From positions 1,798,001 to 1,862,000 of the forward strand of contig OY723246.1 in the NCBI GenBank assembly GCA_963210315.1: DNA of 64,000 nt. Direction: 5' to 3'. The DNA is from Rhynchopus euleeides. Lineage: Eukaryota; Euglenozoa; Diplonemea; Diplonemida; Diplonemidae. The notes below the pieces were generated by a model that had not been told where the DNA came from, did no database searches, and worked only from the letters and a program-made list of their open reading frames with translations. A program made the position numbers and the translations under genes. Shown here piece after piece: positions 40,759 through 53,374 of the stretch; positions within the stretch are counted from its first letter, which is position 1; each line of letters begins with the position of its first letter.

Positions 40759-43700
40759 ATGACACCCGCTCTACATATAACTGGGGCGGATGCAGCGTGC
40801 ACATCGGACCTGGAGGGGGTAAAGATAAAGGCTGTAACCTCCTGTGGTGGCACCGCCCGAAGCCTTGCGCGAGCTATAATAGACAGCTTGAGCCGGCAGG
40901 GCGGCATGCTCACCATCATAGCCTTTCTCGGGGTGCTGACATGCGGGGTCGGGGCACAGACACTCCCTTCAGGGCAGATTGTCCCGAAGACGGGGTGGAC
41001 CCAGGGGAGGCGAATTTCTTTTTACGAATTCAGCGGGGCGGAGAAGGTCACCACAGGGGACGCCCCCGCCCGGCTCTACTCCCTGATGTCTGAGGATGCG
41101 GGCGGCGCGCTGACCCCCCTCGTCGGCCACAGCGACATCGGCAACACGGCGATGCTGCCCGCGGGGACCACCCGATCCCCTGACACCCCGAAGTACACTG
41201 GGATATGGGAGGTGGTGCACGTTGCCATACCCAGCGCTGACACCGCCAAGGTCCCTGTGGGTCTTTCAGACGAGGCGGGTCTTCTGTCCGCCGTCGCCTC
41301 CAACGTATGGGCCCTCGTGCCGAATGGGACCTTTCTCCACTGCCCCATGGTGGAGCCCTCCGCCACGCTGCAGCTCGAAGCGACCGTTGTCCGCACCTTC
41401 CTCCACAACGGGGTGCAGAGGCACTGCCTGCAGCTGCAGGCGGATGTCAGGGCTTACCCAGGCAGATCCCACGCAACCCCTGCGGCGCTAAACGGGACAA
41501 TCCCGCTGTGGGAGCTGCGACGCCTCCCCACGAAGCAGCACGTTGTGGGGAATACCCTTCTGGAGGTTCCTCCGGACGATATCATGTTCCTCCCCTACTT
41601 CACCAAGGTGAGGGTGCACGTCGCACCGGATTATGTCCTCAACTCGGTGACGTCGTACGAAGGGCTCCTGGCGACGGTGCACAAGGTCGCGGATGAGCAA
41701 GACGGGGAGGTTGTGACGTGGTATGTCTCAAGCATTGATAAGCCCTTCTGGGAGACGGAGACGTTCCCCTTCGAGCGGCAGCTGGACAACGGGACGCGGA
41801 TCCAGTGGAAGTTCGACGGGGGCAGCAAGGTGCGTATCCTGATGACATCCGAGTTTGGTGTTGGATGGATGGGTCTCGGGTTCTCCTCTGCAGCCACGGA
41901 GGACCTCATCGATGCAGCCGGTGCGGAGACTGTCGTGTTCTACCGCGGGATGGAGTCGCGCAGCGTGTGCGTGAGGTTCGGCTATACCCCTAGCGCCGCA
42001 ACCCCGGTGCTGCAGCGGGACCCCACTCTGAGCCCCGACAACATGATGTCCGTTTCCAACGCGCAGTTCCAGGTGCTGAGATCGGGGACCATGGTGGCGA
42101 TGTTCGACAGGCTCATCGACAGCCAAACATTCGACTCCACAGGCAAGGCACGCCCCGCCTCCTCCATCACACCCGGTTCGTCCAGCGTGCTCACGTGGTC
42201 CACCCAACGGGGCCCCCAGATCGAATCCTGCGAAGTGTCAGCACCCCTGCTGTTCAACGGGCTCTACCAGACGGAGTGGAGGGCTATTTCGCTGTATTGG
42301 GCTGACACAGGTATCCCCCCGCCGACTCCTGTGCCCCCGCTCCCGCCTCCTCCGCTGACGCCGTCGCCGGTGCTTTCGGCAGTGACCCCTGTCCCGGAAG
42401 CTGTGAATTTCACAAAGGTGAGCGGTGTGAAGGTGTTCAACACCAAGCTCGCTGTCGCCTGGAGGATGACCGATCCGATCACCATGGAGTACAGCATACG
42501 CTACGGGGGGAACCTTACAGAGGAGCGGACGTGGGTGGGCATCGGTGTCAGCGGGGAGTTCAACTTCGCGGACATCATCACCGTGTGGGTGGACAAGGGT
42601 GGGTCGGTCCGGGTGGAGGACAGGAAGAACGCCAGGATCTCTCGTCCCCCGCTGGACCAACACCAGGATGTCTCGCTCGTCCACTACTCCGTTTCCGGCG
42701 CCGGGGTCACCACGGTGAACTTCTCCCGAGCCCTCGCGACAGGCGATCTCCGCCGCAGCGTCCAACTCCTCACACTTCGCCGCGCTGAGCTCCGCCCTGC
42801 CTACCTCACAGCCGCGACAAACGGCTTTCAAGACGGGATTCGTTTTGCTTACATTCCGCTGGACACCCCCGGAGGGGGGCCCTTTGGCGATACGGGTCTG
42901 CCGGCATCAACACCCGTTTTCATCCTGGTGTCGCCTACGGAGGTGCCGAAGGTCACCCGCGACACGGTGCTGAATTACATCCACACCGCTGCGAACGGGA
43001 CACGCATCTCCGCAATCCCCGGGCAGTTCGCCCTCCTGTCCGCCGTGCCTGGGCAGGCCGGGTATTCTGACGTGAAGCAGATTTTCCTCGCAGTCGTCCC
43101 CGACAGCTACACCGGGGGGGTCGTCAAATGGGCACACGCCATCCCCGAGGCGTGGCAGAGAGTCCGGCTGGACATCTGGCTGAACTGCCCCACGGTCAGA
43201 AGCGGGCCTACCCTCCCCCAAGCCTACACCGGGAAGTTCTGGGAGGCCGTGCTGTGGTACGACGATGCGACCAGCCACTGCCTGGGCTTCGCCCCTGCAT
43301 CCATCCCCTCCTTCGTGCAGAGCCCGCAGCAGGAGTGGGAGGTGTCGCCCCCGCCGACCACCGCGCCTGCTCTACCCATCCTCTGGGAGCAGACACATCC
43401 GGAAGCGGGCCTCGCGGTGGGGGTCCTGGCCAACGGGACTGATCTTCTGTCGGCATCGGGGATCTTTCTCATGCGGCGCTGGAACAGCACCCTCCTGGAC
43501 CCAACAGGCGGGGGCCTCGATGTGGGGCGCGTTGTGAACGACACCTCGGGTCTGCCGCCGAGCCTCACGGACCCGTCGGGCTGGGTTGTCGACAACCAGA
43601 ACGTGCTGTACGTCAACCGGTTCCCCGTGGAGGTTTTCGACAGCACCGGGGAGGCGACCCCCGCCCCGGCGGATCTGAGGAATGGGTACTCCCGTGTCAT

Positions 43701-46700
43701 CCAGCTCTACCCGCCGGAGTCGTTCCCCCCCACCTCGACCCCGAAGGGGACGGTGCTTCTGAGGTGGACCCTCAACGAGGGGACCAACACGATTGACATT
43801 CAAATGGAGGCCACGTTCATCGCGGGGTATGAGCCGGGGTACGTCGGAGTGGGGTTCAGTAACTCCTCCTACCTGCAGATGGAGAATGCGGACATGGTCG
43901 TCGGGATGCGTGACAACAGGAATATCCCTTGCGTGAAGAGCCTCTACTCCGTCCACCGCTTCGGTGTCCCTCAGGGCGAGCCAACCATGGGGATCACCAA
44001 TGAGAAGGTGGAGGTGGACGGGCGGACCATTCAGCTCTCCTTCAGGAGAGGCCTCCCAGGGGGTGCGCATGAGGCTGGCGTGATCCCGCAGGATCCCCTG
44101 ACCCCCTCGCGTGTTCTGTTTGCCACCTCCGATTCGGTTTCCGGGTCGTGCTCTTCGGACAACCTCGCCTTTCTGGAGCACGACACATTCCCCCACGGCT
44201 CGCAGCTGGTTTATTGGAAGCTGTCAAATGGGACCGATGCCCAGACCGCCTCCCCCTCCACCACCCTTCCCGACGAGCTGGACAAGGAGGTTTCCTATAC
44301 GAAGCAGGTGTCGTTTTTCCTCAACTCGCAGATCGAGCATTACGTTGTGAACAACGCGATTCAAAGGGACTCTGCGGGAGACCTCGTCACAATGTATGTC
44401 TATGAAATGCCCACCCGGAGGCGTGCCATAGTAGACAGCGTGCCGGGGTACTCCTCCTACTCTGACCTCATGAAGGTGAGGCGCGTGAGACTCCCACAGC
44501 AGAATACTGATGATATCACATCGCTTGCGGCGTTGAGGGCAGTTGATGCGTATATCGAGGAGACGGATTATTATTGGAACTGCCCCATCGTCTCGCTGAA
44601 GGCAAATTTTGTCGACAACACGTCAGATGCTGTGCAGATGAAATTCCTTTGGTACCAAGATCAGGTGGTGCAGTGCGCCCACTTCGGGAATGTGACGCAC
44701 AACAAACTGGGCAGGATCTACACCATCTATGAGGAGGGCGAGTCGGTATCACAGCCGCCCCCTGTGGTGAAGACCATTCTCCCGGATATCCCATCGGGGG
44801 CGCATTACTCGCCCTTCAAATCCGTGTTTGCCGCCACGGTGCCCGTGGGGGAGAGGGGGAAAATCCGCAGCGCAACCGATCTCCTCGCCATCGCGCAGAA
44901 GGTGGAGGAAAGGGCACCCCAGGAGACGCTCAACCTGAGGGTCACCAGCATCGACCCGGGCACCCCGATCACCCTCAAGCCTGTTAACATACCACCGCAG
45001 CCTGGTTGGTTCTCTCGCATCGCTGTGCACTACATTGATTTATCCGACCCAACTTACTACATCGACCCCACCACCTCAACCAACAACGGGGTGCTCGGGA
45101 GAGTCCCCATCCTCGACGGAAAAAGCATTGTCACAGCAGAGGTGCTGGCCTTCCGCTCCATCCCCTCCGGGGAGCTCCCGGAGGTCACAACCGCCGCGGC
45201 GTATTGGAGGGCGGAGGTGCAGCCAAACGTGGCGCCTGTCGTGCCGGGGCAGACCGGCTACTCCCATGTGTGGCAGGTCACCGTTGTGGGAGTCCCCAGC
45301 GGGTTCGCAGGAGCGCCCATCTCGCGGGCGGAGGATGTGCCCACGTCGTGGCCAAGGTTTGCCACAGAGGTCATGGTGACCTGCGCCGTGGTCCACCCTG
45401 ACACCAACGTGACGGCGCTGCCCGATGGAATACCGCTGGACATCCCCCGCCGCTCCTGGCTGTGGGGAGGCACCTCCATCGAATGCCTACTCTTTTCCGA
45501 AAGCCAGATCCCCAGTGTGCCCGGGGGGGACACCCCTTTCGACACGCTGACGCCGGGATGGGATGCCGCGGTGCAGCAGGGCCCCTCCGAAGCATATCTG
45601 AGATCTGTTGTGGCGGGCCGGGTGTACACCCTGAAGGACGACCCCACGCGGAACTACCCGGTGTTCGATGTGGAGCCGTGGGTTTCCGCAACGGGGCTTG
45701 CGATGCCTTACTCCTACTCCCCGTCGGTGCTGCCTGCGCAAGGGAGGCAGGTCTACCGCAGCGCGGCGGAGGTGCTGACCACCCCTGTTGAGGCAAACGC
45801 CTGGGCGATGAACATGCCGATTGTCGCGGTGGCGAACGAATCCTCTGCGGAGGGCGCTGCGGCTGTGGCGCCCCCACGCTACGACCTCTCCCGCCCGAAG
45901 CTGGCGTATTACCGCAACAAGCTCCTCAATTTCTGGCCTGTGTGGAACACCACGGGGAAGAGGCCCCTCACATTCCCCCTCGCATCGACACCACGCGCCA
46001 GCGACTCCCCCTCGGAAAACCCTGCGACGCATCAGGCTCCGCTGGGGAAGGCCTATCTGTTCTACCAAGGGGGGCGTCTCCTGTCCTCTCTCCTCCCGGT
46101 GTTCGAATCCCTGCCGAAGGAGGAGCGATATGTGGCTGGCGGGGTGGAGGGGCACTCGGACCTTGTCGCGATACAGGAGGTTCTCGTGCCGGATAACGTT
46201 GACCCTGTCCCGCAGCTGCAGAGTGTGGCGGAGATTGCGCAGAAGCAGTGGCCTGTTAGGGAGCAGGACGGCGGGTATCACTATTGGCCCGTCTGTGCGG
46301 TGGACTCTGCAGTCCCGTCGGGTGTTGAGATCGCCAGCGGGTTTCACAACAAGTCGGTGGTGCACTTTATGAAGCTGAACCGGCAGTCCACCCGCAGCAT
46401 CCTCCGCGCCTACCGGGTGAAATCCGGCGCGATCGTGATGCCCTACCTCCCCGAGTCAGAAAAATACTCTGTTTTCCACACCCTCTGGGCAGCACCTGGG
46501 GCTCCGGACAGCTTCGACCCCACGACAGACCTGGGTATCCACGCAACCTATCCCCTGGGGTCAGCTGAGGCACGCCCTTACCCTATATTAGCTGCACCCA
46601 GCGCCTCCATACAGCAGAATGAGGTTGACACCGAGAAGGTTTATGAGAAGAACACTGCGTATGTAGAGGGGTTGCCCGATGTGCGAGTCTTCTACTACCG

Positions 46701-49700
46701 GTTTGCCAACACGCCCATCCCGTTTGATGCGGCGGGTGTGGTGGGCAACCGGGTTGTCCGGGAGATGCCTGCCTATGCGCTGCGGTTCAACGGGACGGTC
46801 TTCACCGCGGCTGAGGCACAGCCGTTTGACATTGTCCCCCGCTCCGCAGGGCAGCCGGGATACTCCGACTTCCAGAAGGTTTACGTTGTGGACGTCCCCC
46901 TCAGTGGGGTGTATGGGGCTAGCAACCTCCCCATCACCTCCACCACCGCCCTGCATGCGGAGTCTCTGGAGAAGTCGTGGGCAGTGACGGATGTTCACCT
47001 CCTCAGGATTGCTCCCGCTGTGCACCCCGATTCGGTCCTGGCGGAGAGGGCGCACCGCTACCTTTTCCCCAAGGATAAGATGCACCATGCGTCGCGCGAG
47101 GGTGCCGTGATCAGCTTCGGGCATTTCGGAGATGACACCGCCAGACAGCTCGTGTCGGATCCCACAACAGTGTATAAGGTGGTGAATTCGAACAACCAGG
47201 CAAACTACATCATGTCGCGAGGCATCGGCGGCGCATGCCTCGAGGTGGTGAAGCTCGCGGGGCACACATCGCGGCACCCCATCCGGGAGCTGGATGCGCG
47301 GATGCAGGAGTGCTCCCAGAAGCTCTCGGAAGTGTCCTGCCCCCGGGAGCACTGCGTCTGGAATGGGACCTGCGTGCAGCCCATCACACATTACTCCTGC
47401 CCCACCGTCGGGTCGACCGGCCGGAGCGCCCCGCTCGTTGCGCTGTCGAGGCAGACCGGGTATTACGGCGGGAGGGAGCTGACGTACTATTCTTCGCCGA
47501 ACAGCATCCCGGGGAACAGCACCCACGCGCTGTCGGATCGGGTCTTTGTGTTCAGGCACCCCCCTGCTGTGACCTCGCGGGTCGCATCGGCGGCGGCGGA
47601 GGCTGACGAGGCGCTGGCGCTGTTCAGAGGCGGGGAGTCTGTTCCGGGGCTGCCGCCAGTTTTCGAGCATCTCCCGGGGGAGGATGCGAGGGGCGGTGGC
47701 GGGGATCCGTTCTTCGCGACGACGGCGTCGGTGGGGAGGTCGTTTGGGCTGTCCGCGCCGCTGCGGGACAACACAACGGCCGCGTATAGCGATGTCCACA
47801 ACCTCATCGTCGTGGAGGTCCCCCGGAAGTGGATCGGGGATGGGACCGCCTCCGTGTTGAAGGCGTTCGGGCAGATCACCACCCTGGAGGATGCGGTGTT
47901 TGTGGCGAGCAGGGAGGGCTGGGCTGTGCGGGATACCGGCAGGCTTGTGAACTATTGGGTGGTCGACCCCGACTCGAGTGTGGAGCCGCGCGACATGCAG
48001 GTGGTACCCAAGGCGACGGGTTGGGCGGAGGGCGTCGGGGTGGGCTACTTCGACCTGGGCTTCGTCTCCTCGATGGATCTGAACGAGAGGTATATCCCGG
48101 TGCGGAGCGGGGTGGCAGTCCCCGGAAATGCTATATTCCTCGCTGCTCAGCCGCTCACCGAATCAATCGCTGTGGGGTACCGCACGCTCTCCTGGGATGT
48201 CGCGGTGAGGGTGCCTGCGGACTACTCTGTCGGCAATATCACGCACAGCGCGCAGCTCGCAGGGCTCACAGGTGACTTCGATCTGTTCCGAAGGATCTCC
48301 AACAACCCCATCATGTCTCTCGATGCCCCGATCAGCGTGCACGCATCCGACGACCTGGACATCAACCCCCTGGCAGCGGACCAGCTGCTGCTGTGGGGTT
48401 ATGGCACGGTGGACACCCAGACGCAGGAGATCCAACAGTGTGTCGACAAAGGCACAGTGTCTGTTGCTTATCTCGCGTCGGCGTCACCTTCTGGGGAGAA
48501 CACGCCTGTACCGTTTGCCCCAGGCGGGCAGCCGCCTGTCATGAGCCACTGCTATGAATTCGTGGCGAATGAGTTCACCCTCTGCTGGACTGTGCTGGGG
48601 CCTGAGATCTGGATCAAGTATGTCCTGAAGGCAGGCACGAAGGCGGCGATCGGTGTCTCCGGAGAGGAGGGGATGCGCAACACAGACATCTGGAAGGTCG
48701 TGCCTGACCCGAGCCGTGACCCGTCGGAGGCGATGCTGAGGGACTGCTGGAATGGCGCGGTGGGGCATTCGTCAGACCCTCTGGAGGACAGCGCGCAAGG
48801 TGGCTCCCCGGGGCTGACCTATATCCAGTATTCCACGAATGACGTGAGGGACAGGTTCAACGTCACGTTCAGGCGCCCCCTTCTCGTAGGGGACATCACC
48901 GACATTTCGTTTGTGAACATCACCAACCAGTCGTACTATATCTACTATGCGCACGGGCTGTACGACATTGAGAAGCACACCTCGCAGGGCGTTGTCTGCA
49001 TCCAGCTTCTCGATGGGACTGTCGATGAGGAGTGCGTCCGCGACAAGCTCTCTTATTGGTGGGTGGATTTCACCGTGCTGTACCTTGTGACAATGGCGTT
49101 TGCGGCTTACTACACAACGCGGTATTCCCCGAAGAACTTCTTCTGGAGAGTGTCGGTGCTCTTCCAGGTATGTTTCTCGGACCGGAGGGGATGAGGGGTG
49201 TGCACTGTGCATTGTCTTTTCGGGCCTGTGCCGACCGGGTTCTGCCTCCTGGCTCCGAAGGGCTATCTGCTTGTCTTGTGTTATTGTGTAGCCTCATGCA
49301 ATGGAGGGGGGGGGGAATGGAGCACAAGGTGAGCAGGTCCGATTGTTGCCGAAGGGGGCGGGTAGGAAGTGCCGCATTGCAGAGCAATCCACCACCGCCC
49401 TCACATCCTAACAGGGCTCGGAGGAGCTGCATATGTCGACACTGCAGGCATTCTTGGTGCTTTCCTACCTCGTGCTGCTGTCGATGTGGATCGGTCTCTA
49501 TGCAGAGCAGTACAAGAGGGTATGCCCCATGTGCCCCAACTAAACACTGGCACATGCGCTTTTGTTGAAGCCCTTTTTGTTGCGTGTCAGTGTTGAACCT
49601 CAGCGAACCCTGATACCGCCTCCACTGCCCTACCCCACGCACACACAGCTGCGGCACGAAGGGCCTGAGATTCGCGCCTTCGGCGCAGGTGCGATGCTGC

Positions 49701-51715
49701 CCTTCTCGCTGTTCCTTCTCCCTCTCGCCAGCTCCTCCCCCTTGCTGTGGCTCTTCGGCATCACGAGGCGGCGCGCGCGGAGGTGGCATCGCTTCAACTG
49801 CAGGGCCCTGTTCCTGCTGGTGGCGGTGCATGGTCTCGGCATGGTATGCCTGGGCTGGTGCTACTTGTTGTGCACACTCTGCGAGCAGAAGAACTGCCAC
49901 TCCAGTTTACCTGCCCTTTGCTCGTATTTTGTTTGGGATGCGTTGACGCTTCCACGCACGGACGCCCTCTATCTGTTGTTGGGTGGTTTTGCTGAACGCG
50001 GGTATAAACGCTGATACCTTTGCAACCGACACGCTGATGCTTCCACATACACAGCCTCAACTCCTGTGATTGGGGCAATCAAACAACCCGCCCGCCCCAC
50101 GCACAGATCGGCTACTACGCATCAGACGCCCTGACATGGAAGGATGGCGAGTCCACGCGCTCCCCAGGCGCTGCAGGGCTCGCCTCCTTCGCAGGGCTGC
50201 TTGTGATGCTCTTCATCAACTCCACATCGTACGGCGCACGCAGGGTATGCCTGGCGTTGCCACGCCACATCGCAGCCCGTCACTCGGCTCACCCGCACCC
50301 ACCCCGATCATCTATGCAAAAAACCCATCTGCGAGGAAGAACGGCTCGAAAAAGGGCCTGCATTATATTTGCCACAGAGAAGGCCGCCCCCCAACGCATC
50401 ACACCTCCCCCCCTCCCCCTCACAGCGCTACTTCAAGCCACGCACCTACGACCGGATCGAGTTTGTCGCCGGGATCTGGGCCTTTGTTTGGGCACATGTG
50501 CACCACAGCGACCTCCTCTACGGGTCACTCTTCTCCCTCCTCCTGGTAGTCTTCGACTGGCTCTACTGGGCCTACCTGTGGGGCATCGCGCACGGCGGCA
50601 TCACATGCAGCACCGTGCCTGTCACATGCTTCCAGGAGGGCAGCAGGCGCAGCGCAGTGGCGTCCTACCAAGAGGAGACCTATGCGGACGGCATCATGGT
50701 GTGCTGCGTGGAGGTGAAGATCGCTGTGTCGAACTACTCCGTATGCTATGACCTGTTCGGAATCGACAGGCTGCAGCCCATGCAGTACGTCCTGGTCAGC
50801 TTCCCCTCCGTCGACGCGGCGTGGAACTGGCACCCGGTTGCGATGTCCAACCGCCCTGTCCACATTGCGGATGACCAGATGGAGCCGCTGCGAGGAGAAC
50901 CCACGACCACCTTCACCTTCCACATCCTGTGCGACACCAAGCTGCGCAGGTCCTGGGCGACCTCCGTCCACACCCTGGTGGCTGCGAAGCAGCTGGGCAG
51001 GATCCGCGTGATGGGCCCCTTCGGGCGCCCCTCCGTCGACTTCCGCCGCTACGAGCATGTCATCCTGGTGGGTGGTGGGATGGGGGCGGCGCCCCTCATG
51101 TCGCTGCTTGAATACTATCTCGATCCGCGCTGGGGGCAGCAGGTGCCTGTGGGCGTCAGCCGCACCAAGATTATCACCCTGGTGTGGGCCGCAAAGGACA
51201 GGCGTATGTTTGACCTGTTCTGCGGGCAGCAGCCCACCGGCACAGTGCGGATGGCGCTTGATGTTGACAACGAGAAGCCGACGTCGAATCTGAACTTTGT
51301 GTTCCGTGCATACCTGCATGAGACGGGGCAGGCGGTGAACCCGCTGAACGACGTTGAGATGCAGGAGGATGCGACCCGCGAGCCTGGGAAGTATGCCGTG
51401 GATCAGATGCAGGAGATTGCAGACGCGAAGGCGCGCGCCCTCGGGTGCCAGCGGGTGCAGATTCTCTTCAAGGGGCGGCCGAATCTGTTCCAGGGGTCCA
51501 CCCCGAATGACTACACCAACATATTCGAAACGCTCAGCGTGCAGAATGAGCTCGGAAACCCAGAGGTTCCCGGGCTCAGCGATTCGATCCGAGCAGCGGC
51601 GGTGGCGGTGTGCGGCCCCCCTGCCATGCAGAGCGCAGTGCGGAAGTCTGTCGACAAGCTGAACTTGCTCCGAAGAAGGCTCAAGTTCCACATCCACAAC
51701 GAAACCTGGGAGTGA
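40759..51715 (+). CDS. Giant multi-DOMON ectodomain fused to ferric reductase/NADPH oxidase
   Basis: Five exons: 40759-49167, 49415-49519, 49649-49843, 50107-50244, 50426-51715. All junctions are phase 0, with donors GTATGT/GTATGCC and acceptors ACAG; ~3,378 residues. Residues ~50-66 are a signal/anchor. The 2,700-residue ectodomain has four DOMON-like modules (~348-454, 565-675, 998-1108, 2604-2714; e.g. GVGWMGLGFS, TWVGIGVSGEFNFADII, GYVGVGFSNSS). It also has about seven PG..GYSD..+V..V.VP modules (~125, 764, 1228, 1495, 1796, 2031, 2342). From ~2770 come six or so membrane helices. Exon 3 has WH and VH 14 apart, the NOX/FRE haem spacing. Exon 5 carries the FAD motif HPVAMSN, GPFGRPSVDF, the NADPH loop GGGMGAAPL and CGPPAM. 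Role inferred: transmembrane electron transfer from NADPH to extracellular acceptors, perhaps metal or haem held by the DOMONs. Without the introns the ORF would stop at 49194, just after the first helix. Confidence 0.85.
49844..50106 (+). other. Intron 3 of DOMON-NOX gene with repeat motifs
   Basis: 263-bp GT-AG intron. It contains GATGCGTTGACGCTTCCACG (~49938-49957) and a second variant, ACGCTGATGCTTCCAC (~50030-50045). These are the reverse complement of the GAAGCGTCAACGCATC repeat dispersed elsewhere (7640, 9027, 33957, 61070, 62459). The other three introns (247, 129 and 181 bp) lack it. Confidence 0.65.
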
Positions 51716-53374
51716 GAATCGTGGGGATAGGCGGGGAGAGAAGGGGAGAGCGGGGGGGTGGGGGTGGGGGGCATTCTTTTCATTCCGACGCGGGTCTTGC
51801 CCGCGTTATCTAGAGCCGCAAATAAACCATAGATGAAGGGGTGGGGGTCAGCCGCCCCGCTTTTGCTTTAGAAGATATTTCTCGCCCGTATCATAAAAAT
51901 CCCCCGTGTCGTTCCTCTTGTCCAAAACGGCACGGGGGTTCCGGTTTGACGATTGAGAAATTTGGCACGAGCGGCTGTCGCCGCTCGGCCCTCTCTCTGT
52001 CGTCCTGGCGCTTTGCAGCCCACCGCCCTTCCCGGTGCATTTCCTGCGAAAGTTGTTTTTCACAGTTCGGCGTAGCCACACCAAAGAGAGAAACAGCGTC
52101 AAAAGATATTCGCCGTGCGGAGGGGGTCCTTCTTCGCGAACACGTTCTGCGTTCCGAAGAACAACTAACTTTTCGTTGACGACTCGTCACTAGACCTTTC
52201 CCCCACCCCTCCGCCGTAATGTGCGCCTCGAAGTGCCCCTTCCTTTTTGACCCTCCGGGAGGGGTTATCTGAAAAATATCCTAGATTTTTTCCCCCCACA
52301 ACAGGACTCGTATCTGTGCCAAAAAATACAGTGTTTCTTTTGGGCAACAAATAGCAACTTCCTCAGGCCATGCGGCTGTTGCATTTTTGTTTGCCCCCCA
52401 AACCCCCCGGATTATATGGCGGATCCACAACAGCCACGATATTTTTGAGTATTGACACGGCACCGATGCCCCTTTCTGACTGCTGCTGCCACGAGAATTC
52501 CCAACCCAACCCCGCCCCCGCATGTTGCTTTCTCCTAGAGATCGTTGGACTCATCCGGACTGGCCCCCCCTCCCAAAAGGGGCGGCCAGTTCAATGGGAT
52601 GCCGATGAATAGACGATAGAATTGAGCGCTTGCCTGTTCCGGCAGGTCTATCGAGGCACAACACCAGCTCCATTGTTGGAACATTAAAGCTCCCAGCAAT
52701 CAGTGCTTGGGATAGTGGATATGGCATCAGAGTTCGCTGAAACTCTACCAATACAAAAGCCTTCTGGTTTCAACGGGCTATTGTTGCGGGGACAGTCAGC
52801 GTTCGAAGAACACTACCTGTCGTGTTGCTGCCCTTCTCTCTTGTGATTCACCCGGTTGCATTAGTTTTGAGAGAGGGGGGGGGGGTGTATGTGTGCGTGC
52901 AATTCAAGGGGGGGGTGCTGCGTCGCACACACGGCCCACCCCCAGGCATTTCGTCGAACATTGCGAGAAGGAGCACTGGGGGACTTGCCTTTGCTTCCAC
53001 TCTCGGCAATCAAATCCCCCCAGGCATGCCGATTGTTGGTAGTTCGGCGCCGTCCAACACACCCACCGCACCCCGCCATGTAGCGTGGGTGGGGGGCTGT
53101 TTGTTGTTTCGCTTCTTCTCGGATGGAGGCTATCGACCCTATGCACTGCGGGACTCACTGATTCATACCAGCTTGTCGCGGATGGAGGCGGGCGGGAGGA
53201 TCCAGGTGTATCTGTCCAGCCGGGTCCCACTGGTCAATCGGACATGCACCCCTCCCCCCCGTCCCAAGGACCTGACCCCGCATTGCTGCCCCTGGCCATT
53301 GCTCTGACAGTCGTTACACCGCCCCGTGGCCTTGGCACCGCACCACGAACACCGACACACAGGAACGACCAAGC
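51716..53374. other. Spacer, no gene seen
   Basis: No coding signal. 52805-52880 (GTTCGAAGAACA...TTCTCTCTTGTGATTCACCC...GGTTGCATTAGTTTTG) matches 63474-63545 and is a dispersed repeat. The last part has a CA-rich leader ending CACAG at 53358-53362, 12 bases before the next ATG. Confidence 0.6.

Noticed and set aside
46588-47799. 403-codon - strand open frame inside the DOMON-NOX exon
   Set aside because: Shadow of the + strand gene: Arg/Pro/His-rich, no motifs, and the + frame carries repeated domains throughout.
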